DNA of 64,000 bases from UBA4877 sp002399345 (GCA_036752905.1 DAIORT010000007.1:1-64000), one strand, 5' to 3'; counted from the first letter of the stretch, positions 34,943 to 44,064 are shown. Program-made: numbers and translations. Notes: a model not told the origin generated them from the letters alone.

Positions 34943-35164
34943 CAACAACACCGTCACTATCGAATTTTTCACTCCCAGTACATAGATAATTATATGGTAA
35001 GGATATAAATCATGTCAACTAAACAACAGTTTAGAAAATATTTAAATAGTAACGATAATATAATTAATTTTACACTTAATTCTATGCTGGAGTTCTATTG
35101 TATTATAAATCGTTATAATGTTTTTTACAAAGCTATTCTTTTGGTGCTCCTATATTGTTAAGTG

Positions 35165-35204
35165 CAAAAATTTAAAATGGGAGCCGCAGATACATGCAGC
35201 CCCC
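35165..35204 (-). terminator. Terminator of the ascorbate-type PTS operon
   Basis: On the minus strand GGGGGCTGCA-TGTATC-TGCGGCTCCC pairs over ten bases with G-T wobbles and is followed by ATTTTAAATTTTTG. It lies downstream of the truncated amidohydrolase fragment, marking the operon end. Confidence 0.7.
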
Positions 35205-35227
35205 GAGGATAGGGTGATCATATTAAT

Positions 35228-35380
35228 TTAAACAAAAGCTACAGCATAGCTTTTCCCAAACAATACGTCTGCTCTTTTGGCATCATACGGCAATATCTCT
35301 CTGACTTTTAAACCATCAATCACTATTTGCGCCCTCATAAACTGACCTGAAATAAAAACTTTGTTGCCTTGAATAATCAT
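35228..35380 (-). pseudogene. N-terminal remnant of a NagA-like amidohydrolase
   Basis: A 50-codon frame starts with MIIQGNKVFISGQFMRAQIV and runs to a TAA. It has a proper AGGTG site five bases before ATG. The text resembles the N-terminal beta-sandwich strands of amidohydrolases such as N-acetylglucosamine-6-phosphate deacetylase, whose metal site would follow. The rest of the gene is gone and the operon terminator follows at once. It lies 45 bases past the SIS isomerase gene, a place where a deacetylase gene would fit. Confidence 0.55.
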
Positions 35381-35425
35381 TTATACACCTGCTTTCCACT
35401 AAAAATTACTATATTGAATAGAATT

Positions 35426-36166
35426 CTATTTATAATGAATTTGGTTTTTATACTGTTCGAAAAATCTTCTTTTACGGTCGGGATCCTGCTTTCCATTAGC
35501 ACTTTCAAAAACAGGCGGTTCAATACCATGTTTTACACAAAGTTCTGCAAAACCAACAACCATCATGTTTGCTATTACAGAGTCCACGGCAGTCGAAGTA
35601 GCACCCACTTTTATACCCGAATCGTCAACGGCAATACCTGCATCACCATATTCACCACAATTATCAATCACAACATCCCCAAACTCATAGAGATTTTTAC
35701 CTGAACTGTGACGACTGGGAACTGCTTTTGAATAAGCTAAATTAGAGATTATTATAACTTTGGCTCCTAATTCTTTTGCCTTTATTGCCATATCAATGGT
35801 TACGCTATTCCGGCCCGACACCGAATGAATTATCAAAGTGTCCCCTTTTTTTAGCTCCGTATTCGAAATTATTATTTGTCCGAAACCTTCTAATCGCTCC
35901 ATACATGATGTTACGTTAAATGGCATTGTATTGAGCATAAGTGTGGGATTGAATATAGGGTTAATAATCATAAGACCACCGGCCCGACAATAAAGCTCCT
36001 CAGTAATTATTCCTGCATGAGAGGCACCAAATGCATATATACTTCCTCCATCCTTAAATGTGGAAAAAAGTAATTCTGTTGCCTTTTGTATAGAATCCGC
36101 TTGCGTGTTTTCAACAATTTCTAACAAACTTGTAATATGTTTTATATACTCTATAGACTTTGTCAT
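35426..36166 (-). CDS. SIS-domain phosphosugar-binding protein
   Basis: The 246-residue protein has the sugar isomerase fold: GGSIYAFGASHAG near 40-52, LIIHSVSGRNSVTIDMAIKAKELGAKVIIIS and a C-terminal TSTAVDSVIANMM helix. It probably isomerises or senses the phosphosugar made by the PTS encoded upstream; its start overlaps the end of the permease gene by four bases. The in-frame sequence above ATG 36166 belongs to the overlap and lacks a ribosome site. Confidence 0.8.
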   Translation of the reverse strand: MTKSIEYIKHITSLLEIVENTQADSIQKATELLFSTFKDGGSIYAFGASHAGIITEELYCRAGGLMIINPIFNPTLMLNTMPFNVTSCMERLEGFGQIIISNTELKKGDTLIIHSVSGRNSVTIDMAIKAKELGAKVIIISNLAYSKAVPSRHSSGKNLYEFGDVVIDNCGEYGDAGIAVDDSGIKVGATSTAVDSVIANMMVVGFAELCVKHGIEPPVFESANGKQDPDRKRRFFEQYKNQIHYK

Positions 36167-37449
36167 CTTGTAATTAGCCTCAATACGGAGCCTTCTATTA
36201 TAGACCATAGTGAAAAGTCTTGACCAGCATTGCTTATTAACCAACCGGCAATTGTGTTTTCGACAAACGGAAGTGACCAGCCCATCAAAAATACAAGGAC
36301 TACTCCGCTGACTGCAGAAGAAATAATTGCACCTTTAAATCCGCCCCTTGCATTTCCGACTACTGCTGCAGTTCCACATTCAAAGAAACACGTCATAACA
36401 ACCGGTACAACAGAGTATTTAAATACGTGAAAATAAGTACAAATAATAATTGTAATTACGGATGTAACCATTGAAGTCAGAAATCCTATTATAACTGCAT
36501 TTGGAGCATATGGGAAAAGTAATGGACAATCATACGCAGGTATTGCATTAGGAATAAGCTTTTCTTGAATCCCCGTAAATGCGGGAACAATCTCTGCAAT
36601 CATCATACGTACCCCAAGCAAAAGAATTGTTAAACCAGCTCCAAACGTAAGTCCAGATGTCACTATAAATTTAAATAATCCGTTATCGGGTGTAAGACCA
36701 TATAATTTCACATAGTCAACCCCTACAATAGAAAAAATTATGGTGAGGACAACATATGTTAACATAATTACTAATGACCCTGTGATAGAAACTTCCTTTA
36801 AAAATCCCAGATTTTTCGGAATTTCAATGTTCTCAGTTGATTTAGATTTGTCTCCAAATTTACCGGCTAAAAACCCCCCAATTAATACAAATATTGAACT
36901 GGGGTGACCAAGTGTAAATGAATTGTCCCCCGTAACATCCTTAATGTATGGACGTACAAGGTTTGGTGCTACAACATAATATATCGCGGTTGTCAAGCAT
37001 GCAACTACTAAAAGCGGGACACCTTTTAATCCTGCAGTTACAGCAGTTGCAACAAATACAAATGGAAACCAATACAACATATGTCCTGTCAAAAACACTG
37101 TTTTCCATCTTGTGAAACGAGCAACCAGTAAATTAAGTAAGAATCCAAATATCATTGCAAAGCCAATCTCAAAACCGTACTGTCCCATAAATTCTCCAAC
37201 TTCCATGGTTGGGGCAGCAGTGGTTGCAGGACTAAGTGCAGCCATTGCACTGGCCAAAGGTGAGAGACTACTCACCAAAACTGTTGTACCTTGCTGAAGT
37301 ATGACAACACCCAAAGCCGTCTTGATTGTTCCCGACATAATATCGGCTAATCCCTTTTTTTGCAGCAGCAAACCTAAAAACGCAATCAATGCCAGGAATA
37401 TAGCTGCTACACCAAATACTTGGTTGATAAGGAAATTAAGAATAGTCAT
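36163..37449 (-). CDS. PTS EIIC, ascorbate (UlaA/SgaT) type
   Basis: The 428-residue permease has about eleven membrane helices and the family stretch MSGTIKTALGVVILQQGTTVLVSSL, followed by EFMGQYGFEIGFAMIFGFLLNLLVARFTRWK and FLTGHMLYW. It carries the sugar across the membrane while EIIB phosphorylates it. The SIS partner suggests a sugar phosphate or amino sugar rather than ascorbate itself. GGGGG precedes the start. Confidence 0.88.
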   Translation of the reverse strand: MTILNFLINQVFGVAAIFLALIAFLGLLLQKKGLADIMSGTIKTALGVVILQQGTTVLVSSLSPLASAMAALSPATTAAPTMEVGEFMGQYGFEIGFAMIFGFLLNLLVARFTRWKTVFLTGHMLYWFPFVFVATAVTAGLKGVPLLVVACLTTAIYYVVAPNLVRPYIKDVTGDNSFTLGHPSSIFVLIGGFLAGKFGDKSKSTENIEIPKNLGFLKEVSITGSLVIMLTYVVLTIIFSIVGVDYVKLYGLTPDNGLFKFIVTSGLTFGAGLTILLLGVRMMIAEIVPAFTGIQEKLIPNAIPAYDCPLLFPYAPNAVIIGFLTSMVTSVITIIICTYFHVFKYSVVPVVMTCFFECGTAAVVGNARGGFKGAIISSAVSGVVLVFLMGWSLPFVENTIAGWLISNAGQDFSLWSIIEGSVLRLITR

Positions 37450-37454
37450 TTATT

Positions 37455-37745
37455 TTACCCCCTATATGTTTTGAGAAATTCCTCCAACTTTTCTTTTATT
37501 TCATTTTTATTGACGAAATTATTAATAACAACCACAGGTGTTTTAGTTTTTCCTTTAAGGTTTTCCGCTAGCTCATTTGACGTAAAAATGACATCGCAAT
37601 CAACACTTGAAGCCGATGTTATATCTCCTGTAAAAACATTTGCTTGAATACCCATTTCTTTTAAAATAGATTGTATTTTTATTCTGAGCAAAGTCGATGA
37701 GCCAACTCCAAACCCGCAGACTGCCTGAATAGAAAGTTCATCCAT
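37455..37745 (-). CDS. PTS EIIB, ascorbate/lactose-like (UlaB type)
   Basis: The 96-residue protein has the phospho-acceptor Cys10 in VCGFGVGSSTLL, then alternating strands and helices (CDVIFTSNELAENL, PVVVINNFVNK). It lies five bases before the EIIC gene. No separate EIIA gene is present; the regulator upstream has an EIIA domain. ATG 37745 has GGAGGTG ten bases upstream. Confidence 0.88.
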   Translation of the reverse strand: MDELSIQAVCGFGVGSSTLLRIKIQSILKEMGIQANVFTGDITSASSVDCDVIFTSNELAENLKGKTKTPVVVINNFVNKNEIKEKLEEFLKTYRG

Positions 37746-37761
37746 ATACAGTGCACCTCCA

Positions 37762-39891
37762 TTATTCATTTATGCTATCGAAATCTAAAATCATATTTTG
37801 TACCTCACTTACTTCCTTAGCATTTCTGATTTGCTTTACCATTTCATCATTCCCCAGCATCCCAACCAACTCCGTTAAGGCTTTTATATGGGTTGTGTGG
37901 TCAATTGCGCAAAGACATACCACAATATCGACAGGGTCGTTTTCCTTATTCCCGAATTTAACAGGCTCGGATAGGGTTATAAGGCTCATACCTATCTTTT
38001 TTACTCCTGATTCCGGCCGGGCATGAGGCATCGCTATTCCGGGAGCAATTACAATATATGGACCTATCTCTTTTACACTGTTGATCATTGCATCAACATA
38101 CCTATGTTCTATACATCCCTCCTTTTCTAAAAGGGCTCCCCCTGCGGACACTGCCTCTTCCCAAGTCTTTGCCTCGACATTGAGCTTAATGGTTTTTTGA
38201 TTGAGCAATTCTTTTAGCACCGGTTGCTTTACCCCTTTCCTGTCCCCAATATTTTTTACGTTAAGAGTTCTTGATAGTTCTTTGGCCAGGCCATCATAAT
38301 CCATGATCATGCAGTGTCTTTTCACCGCACCCAAAATTTCATCCATAATAACGGTAGACCCTGTTCTTCCATGCTTTTTTATATACCTGTTTAACTTCAG
38401 TATGTCCTTTTCAGTAAGAAGTGGATTGACTTCAACACATGTCACACTATCTTCTTCCATGGGTACCGAGCTTATAATAAGGTCTATCTTATCTCCTTTG
38501 AGTGCCTTTTTTACCTGATGCCTTGCGACGGTTCCCACAATATTCACATTAAAAACAGACTGTATCCTTGATGAAAGCATTTCAGCAGTACCCATACCTG
38601 TGGCACATACTACAAGTACATTCATCTTGGTGGTACTCGCATTCTTTATCCTTTCGATTGCCGCACCGAAATGCATGGCAAAATAGCCTACCTCCTCGTC
38701 GCTAATCCTTTTGCCCGTAAAGTCTTCCACCGGCTTAAGACCTATCTTTACTGCTTTAAACAGTTCATTAAATCTTGACCTTATCTCATCCAAAATCGGG
38801 TTTTTAAGTGTAAGATCATGGTTCAACCTATATATTGTAGGTTTTAAATGTTCAAGTAGACCATTATAAAGCTGTCTGTCGCCTGTGAGATCTTCGCCTA
38901 CTATAGTACTGACCCTTTGTATCACATTATTAGCCAATATTTGAAGCTCCACCCAATTCTCACTCTCAGTCACTTTAGATGATGCACGGTTGCTTCCAAG
39001 TAGATGAATCGTGATATATCCTATTTCATCTGTAGAAATCGTTATATTGAAACGTTGTTCAAGCATACGCGTAATATTAGATGCCACGGCAAATTCCTTT
39101 GTTAATTCAAGAGATTTTAGCTCATCTTTGTTCATCGTTATCTCTTTTTTCGCTTTAATCCTTTTAATAGCTAAAGCTATGTGAATGGCCAGGCCTACAA
39201 ATGCCTCATCAGAAAATATCGTATCCAGTTCCCTTTCTGCAACATTTATACATTCTTCAATATATTGGATGTCTATATCATCAAAAAATGATTTCAATGA
39301 ACTGCTTGATTTAGTGTTTCTTATAGGTTTTGTTTTAAGTTCAGAAAGCGATTTTATCATGCCATTATTCTCGGTTAAGAGCTTAATCTGTGCACGCCGT
39401 AAATTTTTTTCCTCTCCGGTTATCTTTATTCCGTGTTTTGGAACGGATTTGATAGACAGATCATATTCCTCAAGCCACTTCTTTACTCTTTTCAAATCCT
39501 TAATAATTGTATTACGGCTTACACACAGCTCATCTGCTATACTGATTATTGTTATATAGTCTTGCTGGCTTATAAGCTCGTTTAATATTAGGCTTGCTCT
39601 ATCCTCTTTAGAAAGTACGATGTAGTATGTATTAAGATTCGTTATAAAATCTATTACTCTGCGTTTTTCAGCTGAATCCTTCATAAACATAATTCCGCAG
39701 TTAGGCTTCCGGATAAGAAGTTTAAAGCCATTATCACGCAAAAATTCATCTATTATATCCAGATCATACCGTATCGTCCTGTTACTTACCTTATATCTCT
39801 CACCCAAGCTGTTTATTGTAACAGGTTTATTTAAATTGAGTAAATACAAAAGAACTTGAACACATCTGCTGTTTAGGGTTCCTATGTTCAT
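37762..39891 (-). CDS. PRD-containing transcriptional regulator with EIIB and EIIA domains
   Basis: The 709-residue activator has two N-terminal helix-turn-helix domains (about 1-140), PRD1 (about 200-300, YIEECINVAERELD) and PRD2 (about 310-410, GYFAMHFGAAIERI). An EIIB-like domain follows (VVCATGMGTAEMLSSRI), then a C-terminal EIIA domain with phospho-His in APGIAMPHARPES. Phosphorylation state couples transcription to PTS flux. It lies upstream of and in line with EIIB-EIIC-SIS, and its EIIA domain is the only EIIA of this locus, so it may also phosphorylate EIIB. ATG 39891 is chosen over the GTG just before it. Confidence 0.9.
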   Translation of the reverse strand: MNIGTLNSRCVQVLLYLLNLNKPVTINSLGERYKVSNRTIRYDLDIIDEFLRDNGFKLLIRKPNCGIMFMKDSAEKRRVIDFITNLNTYYIVLSKEDRASLILNELISQQDYITIISIADELCVSRNTIIKDLKRVKKWLEEYDLSIKSVPKHGIKITGEEKNLRRAQIKLLTENNGMIKSLSELKTKPIRNTKSSSSLKSFFDDIDIQYIEECINVAERELDTIFSDEAFVGLAIHIALAIKRIKAKKEITMNKDELKSLELTKEFAVASNITRMLEQRFNITISTDEIGYITIHLLGSNRASSKVTESENWVELQILANNVIQRVSTIVGEDLTGDRQLYNGLLEHLKPTIYRLNHDLTLKNPILDEIRSRFNELFKAVKIGLKPVEDFTGKRISDEEVGYFAMHFGAAIERIKNASTTKMNVLVVCATGMGTAEMLSSRIQSVFNVNIVGTVARHQVKKALKGDKIDLIISSVPMEEDSVTCVEVNPLLTEKDILKLNRYIKKHGRTGSTVIMDEILGAVKRHCMIMDYDGLAKELSRTLNVKNIGDRKGVKQPVLKELLNQKTIKLNVEAKTWEEAVSAGGALLEKEGCIEHRYVDAMINSVKEIGPYIVIAPGIAMPHARPESGVKKIGMSLITLSEPVKFGNKENDPVDIVVCLCAIDHTTHIKALTELVGMLGNDEMVKQIRNAKEVSEVQNMILDFDSINE

Positions 39892-40010
39892 CACTTCCTT
39901 TGTTTAATTAAATTATACAGGCTGCAAGTAGTTCTGAAAAGTCAATAATATTTCAAAGCAATTGTGGCAAAAGTGAATTATATATCCGATATTCATGAAA
40001 GTTGGATTGG

Positions 40011-40238
40011 ATGTGTAAATGCAGGCACTCTGCCTCGAATAGTTATGGAAAACCTATTTGGGTAGAAGATGATGAGAAGAATAACCCAGGTGATTTATGT
40101 TTACATGGCCATGTGATTATCGAAATAGGAGAGAAATTTTTGATTACCAGTAGAAGGGAAGGACATTGTTTAGCGGACATAAGTATAGACGGACTGCAGT
40201 CATGTACCGTATTCCAAATTTCAGATCAAAAAAGTTGA
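40011..40238 (+). CDS. Doubtful small ORF
   Basis: An open frame of 75 codons reads YGKPIWVEDDEKNNPGDLCL then HGHVIIEIGEKFL. I do not recognise it, and it has no ribosome site. It lies in the 400-base gap between the PRD regulator and acetoacetate decarboxylase, and may be a decayed fragment. The rest of the gap (39892-40010 and 40239-40296) shows only A+T-rich promoter-like sequence. Confidence 0.3.
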   Translation: MCKCRHSASNSYGKPIWVEDDEKNNPGDLCLHGHVIIEIGEKFLITSRREGHCLADISIDGLQSCTVFQISDQKS

Positions 40239-40296
40239 ACACCCGACTGAAGCATGTTAAAATTAAAGAAATTTAAAACAGATGGAGGAAACACGT

Positions 40297-41028
40297 ATGC
40301 AAATCGATAAGGTGAAGCGAATATTGACGACGCCGGTCAGCGATGAATTCGCGATGAGCACACCGGAGTTCCGAAACAGGGAATATATCAATATCACCTA
40401 TAAAACGGATTTCGACAAATTGAGAGAGCTTGTTCCGGAGCCGCTGGAGATCGACGAGCCTCTCGTGAAGTTTGAACTGATCAAAATGCCGGACTCGACG
40501 GGCCTGGGGGATTATCTGGAGAGCGGGCAGGTTATACCGGTTTCCTATAACGGCGTGCCCGGAGAGTTCTCCCTCGGGATGTATCTCAACAATTTCCCGG
40601 CTATCGTGACAGGGCGAGAGTTCTCGACCTATCCAAAAAAATATGGCAATCCGTCGCTCTATGTGGATTCAGACACACTCGTCGGAAAGCTGTCCTACGG
40701 AACGCTGGACGTCGCCATCGCAACCATGCGCTATAAGTACAACAAAATTACACCGGAAGAGGCAGGAAAGATTATCGGCACGCCGCAGTACATGCTCAAA
40801 ATCATCCGCGATACCGATATGAAGTTGCTCGCTTGCAAGATGACGGTCTCCACGATCACCAAGTACGAAATTCTGGAGGCTTGGAGATCCCCGGCTAGGC
40901 TCCAGCTTTTTGAACATGTAAACGCACCGCTCGCAGACCTGCCGGTTAAACAGGTCGTGGACGCCACTCACATCATCGCGAACCTCATGCTCGGACGCCC
41001 GTCGGTCGTATACGATTATCTGAAATAA
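40297..41028 (+). CDS. adc: Acetoacetate decarboxylase
   Basis: The enzyme converts acetoacetate to acetone and CO2 through a Schiff-base Lys. The protein of 243 residues has the family signature GREFSTYPKKYGNPSL, with the catalytic Lys in YPKK, and the N-terminal AMSTPEFRNREYINITYKTD. GGAGG lies eight bases before ATG 40297. Base composition is clearly richer in G+C than the surroundings, with many CG-containing codons, suggesting recent transfer. BKACE enzymes like the one encoded at 50.8 kb release acetoacetate, a possible source of substrate. Confidence 0.92.
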   Translation: MQIDKVKRILTTPVSDEFAMSTPEFRNREYINITYKTDFDKLRELVPEPLEIDEPLVKFELIKMPDSTGLGDYLESGQVIPVSYNGVPGEFSLGMYLNNFPAIVTGREFSTYPKKYGNPSLYVDSDTLVGKLSYGTLDVAIATMRYKYNKITPEEAGKIIGTPQYMLKIIRDTDMKLLACKMTVSTITKYEILEAWRSPARLQLFEHVNAPLADLPVKQVVDATHIIANLMLGRPSVVYDYLK

Positions 41029-41213
41029 CTGAGAATTTACCTCACCTCACGTAAAAAATACGTCCTGACGAACTTCGTCGAAGCCACGTCAGGGCGCATC
41101 AAAACTAAGCGTCCCGTCTTTCTCCAGCATGTAATCACCGATGCTGCAGGTAAGCGAGGCGCTCCATTATACCTTTCGGGCTGGTTGAGAATCTCGGAAA
41201 TGGCGGGTTTTAT
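41029..41213. other. G+C-rich debris after adc
   Basis: This stretch keeps the raised G+C of adc. On the minus strand a stop-bounded frame reads SIGDYMLEKDGTLSFDAP, apparently the C-terminal end of a lost gene that I cannot name. The hairpin CCTGACG...CGTCAGG (41067-41096) may end adc transcription but has no T-run. The composition changes back near 41210. Confidence 0.35.
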
Positions 41214-41708
41214 TTATTCCTTAATATTCTTGATGTCTTCATCTGTCAGATTCTCTTCATGTTGTATTTGTTTTATCTCATCTTCCTTTTGAGATATCTT
41301 TACTTCCATCTCATCTATTTCTTTTATAATGTCAATAATCTTAGAGGAATTTGATTCGTCCTCGAAGTCCGACCTATATACCAGCAGAAATACTTCGCCT
41401 AATTCGGTTATCTTTGTCTTCCTTTGTCCAGACAGATTTACAATATCTGTTTTAATTGCAGCTATCTTAGCAATTTTACTGGTTTTCTTACCGAGCCTTT
41501 TGGCAAAACCTGCGATGGTACTGCCTGCAGACTTTGCCGCGGATCCGATATTGTCTCCTGTTTTTTTCATCGAAGAATCTTCATCATTGATTGCATCCTT
41601 TGCCTTATCAGAAGCATTATCAATACCGCTTTTGATATCCTTCAATTTAGACTTTGCAAAGTTCACAATGTCATCCGCTTTGCCCTCATTTTTCTTATCG
41701 TCACCCAT
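41214..41708 (-). CDS. Hypothetical charged helical protein (164 aa)
   Basis: The N-terminal half is Lys/Asp/Ala/Ser-rich with amphipathic repeats (FAKSKLKDIKSGIDNASDKAKD), resembling stress-related LEA or general-stress helices. The C-terminal half (about 110-164) is predicted coiled coil (IIDIIKEIDEMEVKISQKEDEI). No signal peptide or membrane helix is seen. GGAGGCG precedes the ATG. Function is not recognised. Confidence 0.6.
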   Translation of the reverse strand: MGDDKKNEGKADDIVNFAKSKLKDIKSGIDNASDKAKDAINDEDSSMKKTGDNIGSAAKSAGSTIAGFAKRLGKKTSKIAKIAAIKTDIVNLSGQRKTKITELGEVFLLVYRSDFEDESNSSKIIDIIKEIDEMEVKISQKEDEIKQIQHEENLTDEDIKNIKE

Positions 41709-41800
41709 AGTATCGCCTCCTTTTTGGTATTATATCATCATCTCTATAATTATCATAATAAAGTAATCTATGGGTTTATTAGAAGACATTAAAAGTATTG

Positions 41801-42445
41801 TTAAGTTCTTATAATATTTTTCTTAAGACTCTCAACTGCGTTATAAAACTGTGGAACCATTGTTATGGCAAGACAGATTGCTACTTCTGAACCAACCACT
41901 AGCAAATTAACCGCAAGAGAATAGATTATCGTATTCATACCCGTGGGCGCATACGATCCAAAGAAAATAACTCCGGACAAAAATTGGAAGAAAAATCTGC
42001 CGCAACCTCCTACTACAATACCCAGTCTGAAATTTTTGGAAAAGAAACCAGCCAGGCCGATAGCCGCAAAAGGCAGCGGATAATCTAACAGCACCTGTGC
42101 CCAATGTATTATAAATGGATCCTGAATAAGCTGCAGTATCCCGTATGCCGCACCCGCCGTGATTCCGGCAACGGGGCCGAAATAGTAGGCATAAATAAAC
42201 ATTGGGAGCATACTCCCCGGGGTTATGGAACCGCCCTGCGGCCAATGGAAAAAACGGATATACGATAGCAGAAATGATATTGCTATACAAATCCCACCAT
42301 ACACAACGGACTGCGTATCAAACTTAAATTTGTTCTTTCCATAGTGTAGCGCTAAAGATGCAATCACCACCACGGCTAATACCGCGACAGTAATCGAGTG
42401 TATCTCGGTAAAATCACCAAACACGTTAGTTAAATAATTTAACAT
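41801..42445 (-). CDS. thiT: ECF thiamine transporter S-component
   Basis: The membrane protein of 214 residues has about six helices and the ThiT features SFLLSYIRFFHWPQGGSITPGSMLPMF and YAYYFGPVAGITAGAAYGILQLIQDPF, which line the thiamine pocket. It works with the shared EcfAA'T module encoded elsewhere. The ATG at 42445 has AGGAGGC at proper spacing; the frame upstream of it is riboswitch sequence. A TPP riboswitch controls it. Confidence 0.93.
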   Translation of the reverse strand: MLNYLTNVFGDFTEIHSITVAVLAVVVIASLALHYGKNKFKFDTQSVVYGGICIAISFLLSYIRFFHWPQGGSITPGSMLPMFIYAYYFGPVAGITAGAAYGILQLIQDPFIIHWAQVLLDYPLPFAAIGLAGFFSKNFRLGIVVGGCGRFFFQFLSGVIFFGSYAPTGMNTIIYSLAVNLLVVGSEVAICLAITMVPQFYNAVESLKKNIIRT

Positions 42446-42483
42446 AAAAAGCCTCCTATAATAATGGAGCCGTGCCGCCATAT

Positions 42484-42511
42484 AAAAAGCCGCAACCATG
42501 TAGGTTGCGGC
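42484..42511 (-). terminator. Expression-platform terminator of the TPP riboswitch
   Basis: On the minus strand GCCGCAACC-TACAT-GGTTGCGGC is a perfect 9-bp stem followed by TTTTT. It sits between the aptamer and thiT, so thiamine pyrophosphate binding should end transcription. Confidence 0.88.
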
Positions 42512-42515
42512 GGAA

Positions 42516-42603
42516 ACCCGCATTCCCTACGCCAGTATTAACTGAACAGGTTCAAGGGGTCCACAGTATTCTGCGGTCTCAGCTTTTAGCTCCCCCAGCG
42601 GAC
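42516..42603 (-). promoter_or_regulatory. TPP (thi-box) riboswitch
   Basis: Read on the minus strand it contains the conserved parts in order: CCGCTGGGGGAGC, AGCTGAGA, GGACCCCTTGAACCTG, and GCGTAGGGAATGCGG. P1 closes by CCGC with GCGG. It lies directly upstream of thiT and its terminator. Confidence 0.96.
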
Positions 42604-42657
42604 ACAGTCTCTTAAATTGTACATATACATTATATACCAAACACATAGGTCATTCAA

Positions 42658-42823
42658 CTAAGGATTTTGTTTTTGAAGCACAGATATCTCCTTTTGCTCT
42701 ATTGTGGCCTTTTTTGTCCCTTCTGTCAAATAATGGTGCAAGCTGATATCCTCGCATGCCGCCACATAATCCGATAAACTTGCGCTACCAGACCCCAGCG
42801 GTACTAACCTCGGCAATAGCCAT
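42658..42823 (-). pseudogene. Frameshifted MTH1187/YkoF-type thiamine-binding protein
   Basis: ATG 42823 with GAGGTG upstream begins MAIAEVS. The frame then breaks, and the next frame reads VPLGSGSASLSDYVAACEDI, while a third frame carries GYQLAPLF. Joined, these match the Thiamine_BP (PF01910) pattern MAIAEVSxxPLGxGxxSLSxYVAA...YQLxPM. The rest is absent. It lies between iadA and the TPP-controlled thiT gene, so it was probably part of thiamine metabolism and is now decaying. Confidence 0.65.
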
Positions 42824-42836
42824 TGCCCATCACCTC

Positions 42837-44018
42837 TTAGGAATCTTTAAATGTTCCAAATACCTTAAGATCCTTATCACGCATCATAACCTGTCCTTTC
42901 GCTATGACTGAATCAATTGATAAGTCCTGTTCATTTAGCAATACTATATCGGCATCCAAACCCTTTTCTATCCTTCCTTTATTCTTTAGCTTCAGCATAT
43001 CGGCAGGATTTGAGGTTATTACCTTTATGGCCGTCTCCAGCGGCACGCCGTCCGTTAAAACGGCATCCTTCACTTCTCCATACAACGATTTAGCTTTTCC
43101 CATCTTTAATCCTATAGTCTCTTTCTTCTCATTGAATATCGGCATACTTCCCTGACCGTCTGAGGAAAATGTGATTCTACTCTCATCTACGCCTTGATCT
43201 AAACATATTTTTAGAGCCTTGCTGCACTTCGTCTCTCCTTCTTCCCAAAACACTGGGTCGGAGCTTGTGGTAAAGTCTATATGTCCGCCTTCTTTAGCAT
43301 ATTTTATTGCTTCTTTAAAAAGGTAGGGATTTCTGTTTGTGTGGGTAGGCAGTAACTGTGTGAATGGCACCTCTGTCTCTTTAACAACCTTCCAGATAAG
43401 GTCAAGCATCCCTTTGCCGTCCCCTACATGAACATTCACAATGCCTGCTTTACCCGAAAGCATGCCCGCTACCCGTGCATCTGCCGCTAATCTTTTGAAT
43501 TCATCAACTGTAGGCTGGGAGGAGCGGTGATCGGAAATAGCGATCTCGCCTATCCCTATGACCTTGTCAATGGCTATGATATCTTTCATAGCCTCTCCCG
43601 TAATCGTAACCACGGGAACATGATAGGAGCCGGTATATATGTAGCTTGTTATTCCTTCCTCTTCAAGCCCCCTGGCCTTAGCTAATAGAGACAGTACGTC
43701 CCTGGCTATGCCATCCGTTCCCAGGCATCCTACCACCGTAGTGACACCCGCAATGATGAGATCTTCTAATTTCACTTCCGGGGTCCTCGTTTTAAAACCG
43801 CCTTCACCGCCACCGCCCAGAATGTGCTCATGGGAATCTATAAAACCGGGAGTCAAGACCTTGTTCGCACCATCTATGATCTCGGTATCTATACAGCCTA
43901 AGCCCTCAAGCGAAAGGTCATCGCCTATGGCTCCAATTTTATCGCCGATTATCATTACATCTTTTTTACCTATATACTGCGGACTGTATACATTGGCATC
44001 CTTTATCAATTTTATCAT
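42837..44018 (-). CDS. iadA: Isoaspartyl dipeptidase (beta-aspartyl-peptidase)
   Basis: A zinc amidohydrolase of 393 residues that splits beta-aspartyl dipeptides formed by protein damage. The metal-binding PGFIDSHEHILGGGGEGG (HxH), the VVGCLGTDG loop, HVGDGKGM, LPTHTNRN and the catalytic Asp in ITFSSDGQGSMP are all present. ATG 44018 with GGAG eight bases upstream is preferred over GTG 44027. It lies 46 bases after the carrier gene and is probably cotranscribed with it. Confidence 0.92.
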   Translation of the reverse strand: MIKLIKDANVYSPQYIGKKDVMIIGDKIGAIGDDLSLEGLGCIDTEIIDGANKVLTPGFIDSHEHILGGGGEGGFKTRTPEVKLEDLIIAGVTTVVGCLGTDGIARDVLSLLAKARGLEEEGITSYIYTGSYHVPVVTITGEAMKDIIAIDKVIGIGEIAISDHRSSQPTVDEFKRLAADARVAGMLSGKAGIVNVHVGDGKGMLDLIWKVVKETEVPFTQLLPTHTNRNPYLFKEAIKYAKEGGHIDFTTSSDPVFWEEGETKCSKALKICLDQGVDESRITFSSDGQGSMPIFNEKKETIGLKMGKAKSLYGEVKDAVLTDGVPLETAIKVITSNPADMLKLKNKGRIEKGLDADIVLLNEQDLSIDSVIAKGQVMMRDKDLKVFGTFKDS

Positions 44019-44064
44019 ATCATTCACTCCGTCTTCTTTATAGTCTTACTCACTACATAATTAT

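Noticed and set aside
40011..40238. Immunity-type or regulatory small protein
   Set aside because: No convincing family match and no ribosome site, so it is listed only as a doubtful ORF.
41067..41096. Rho-independent terminator of adc
   Set aside because: The stem is good but there is no T-run, and the sequence lies within coding debris of raised G+C.
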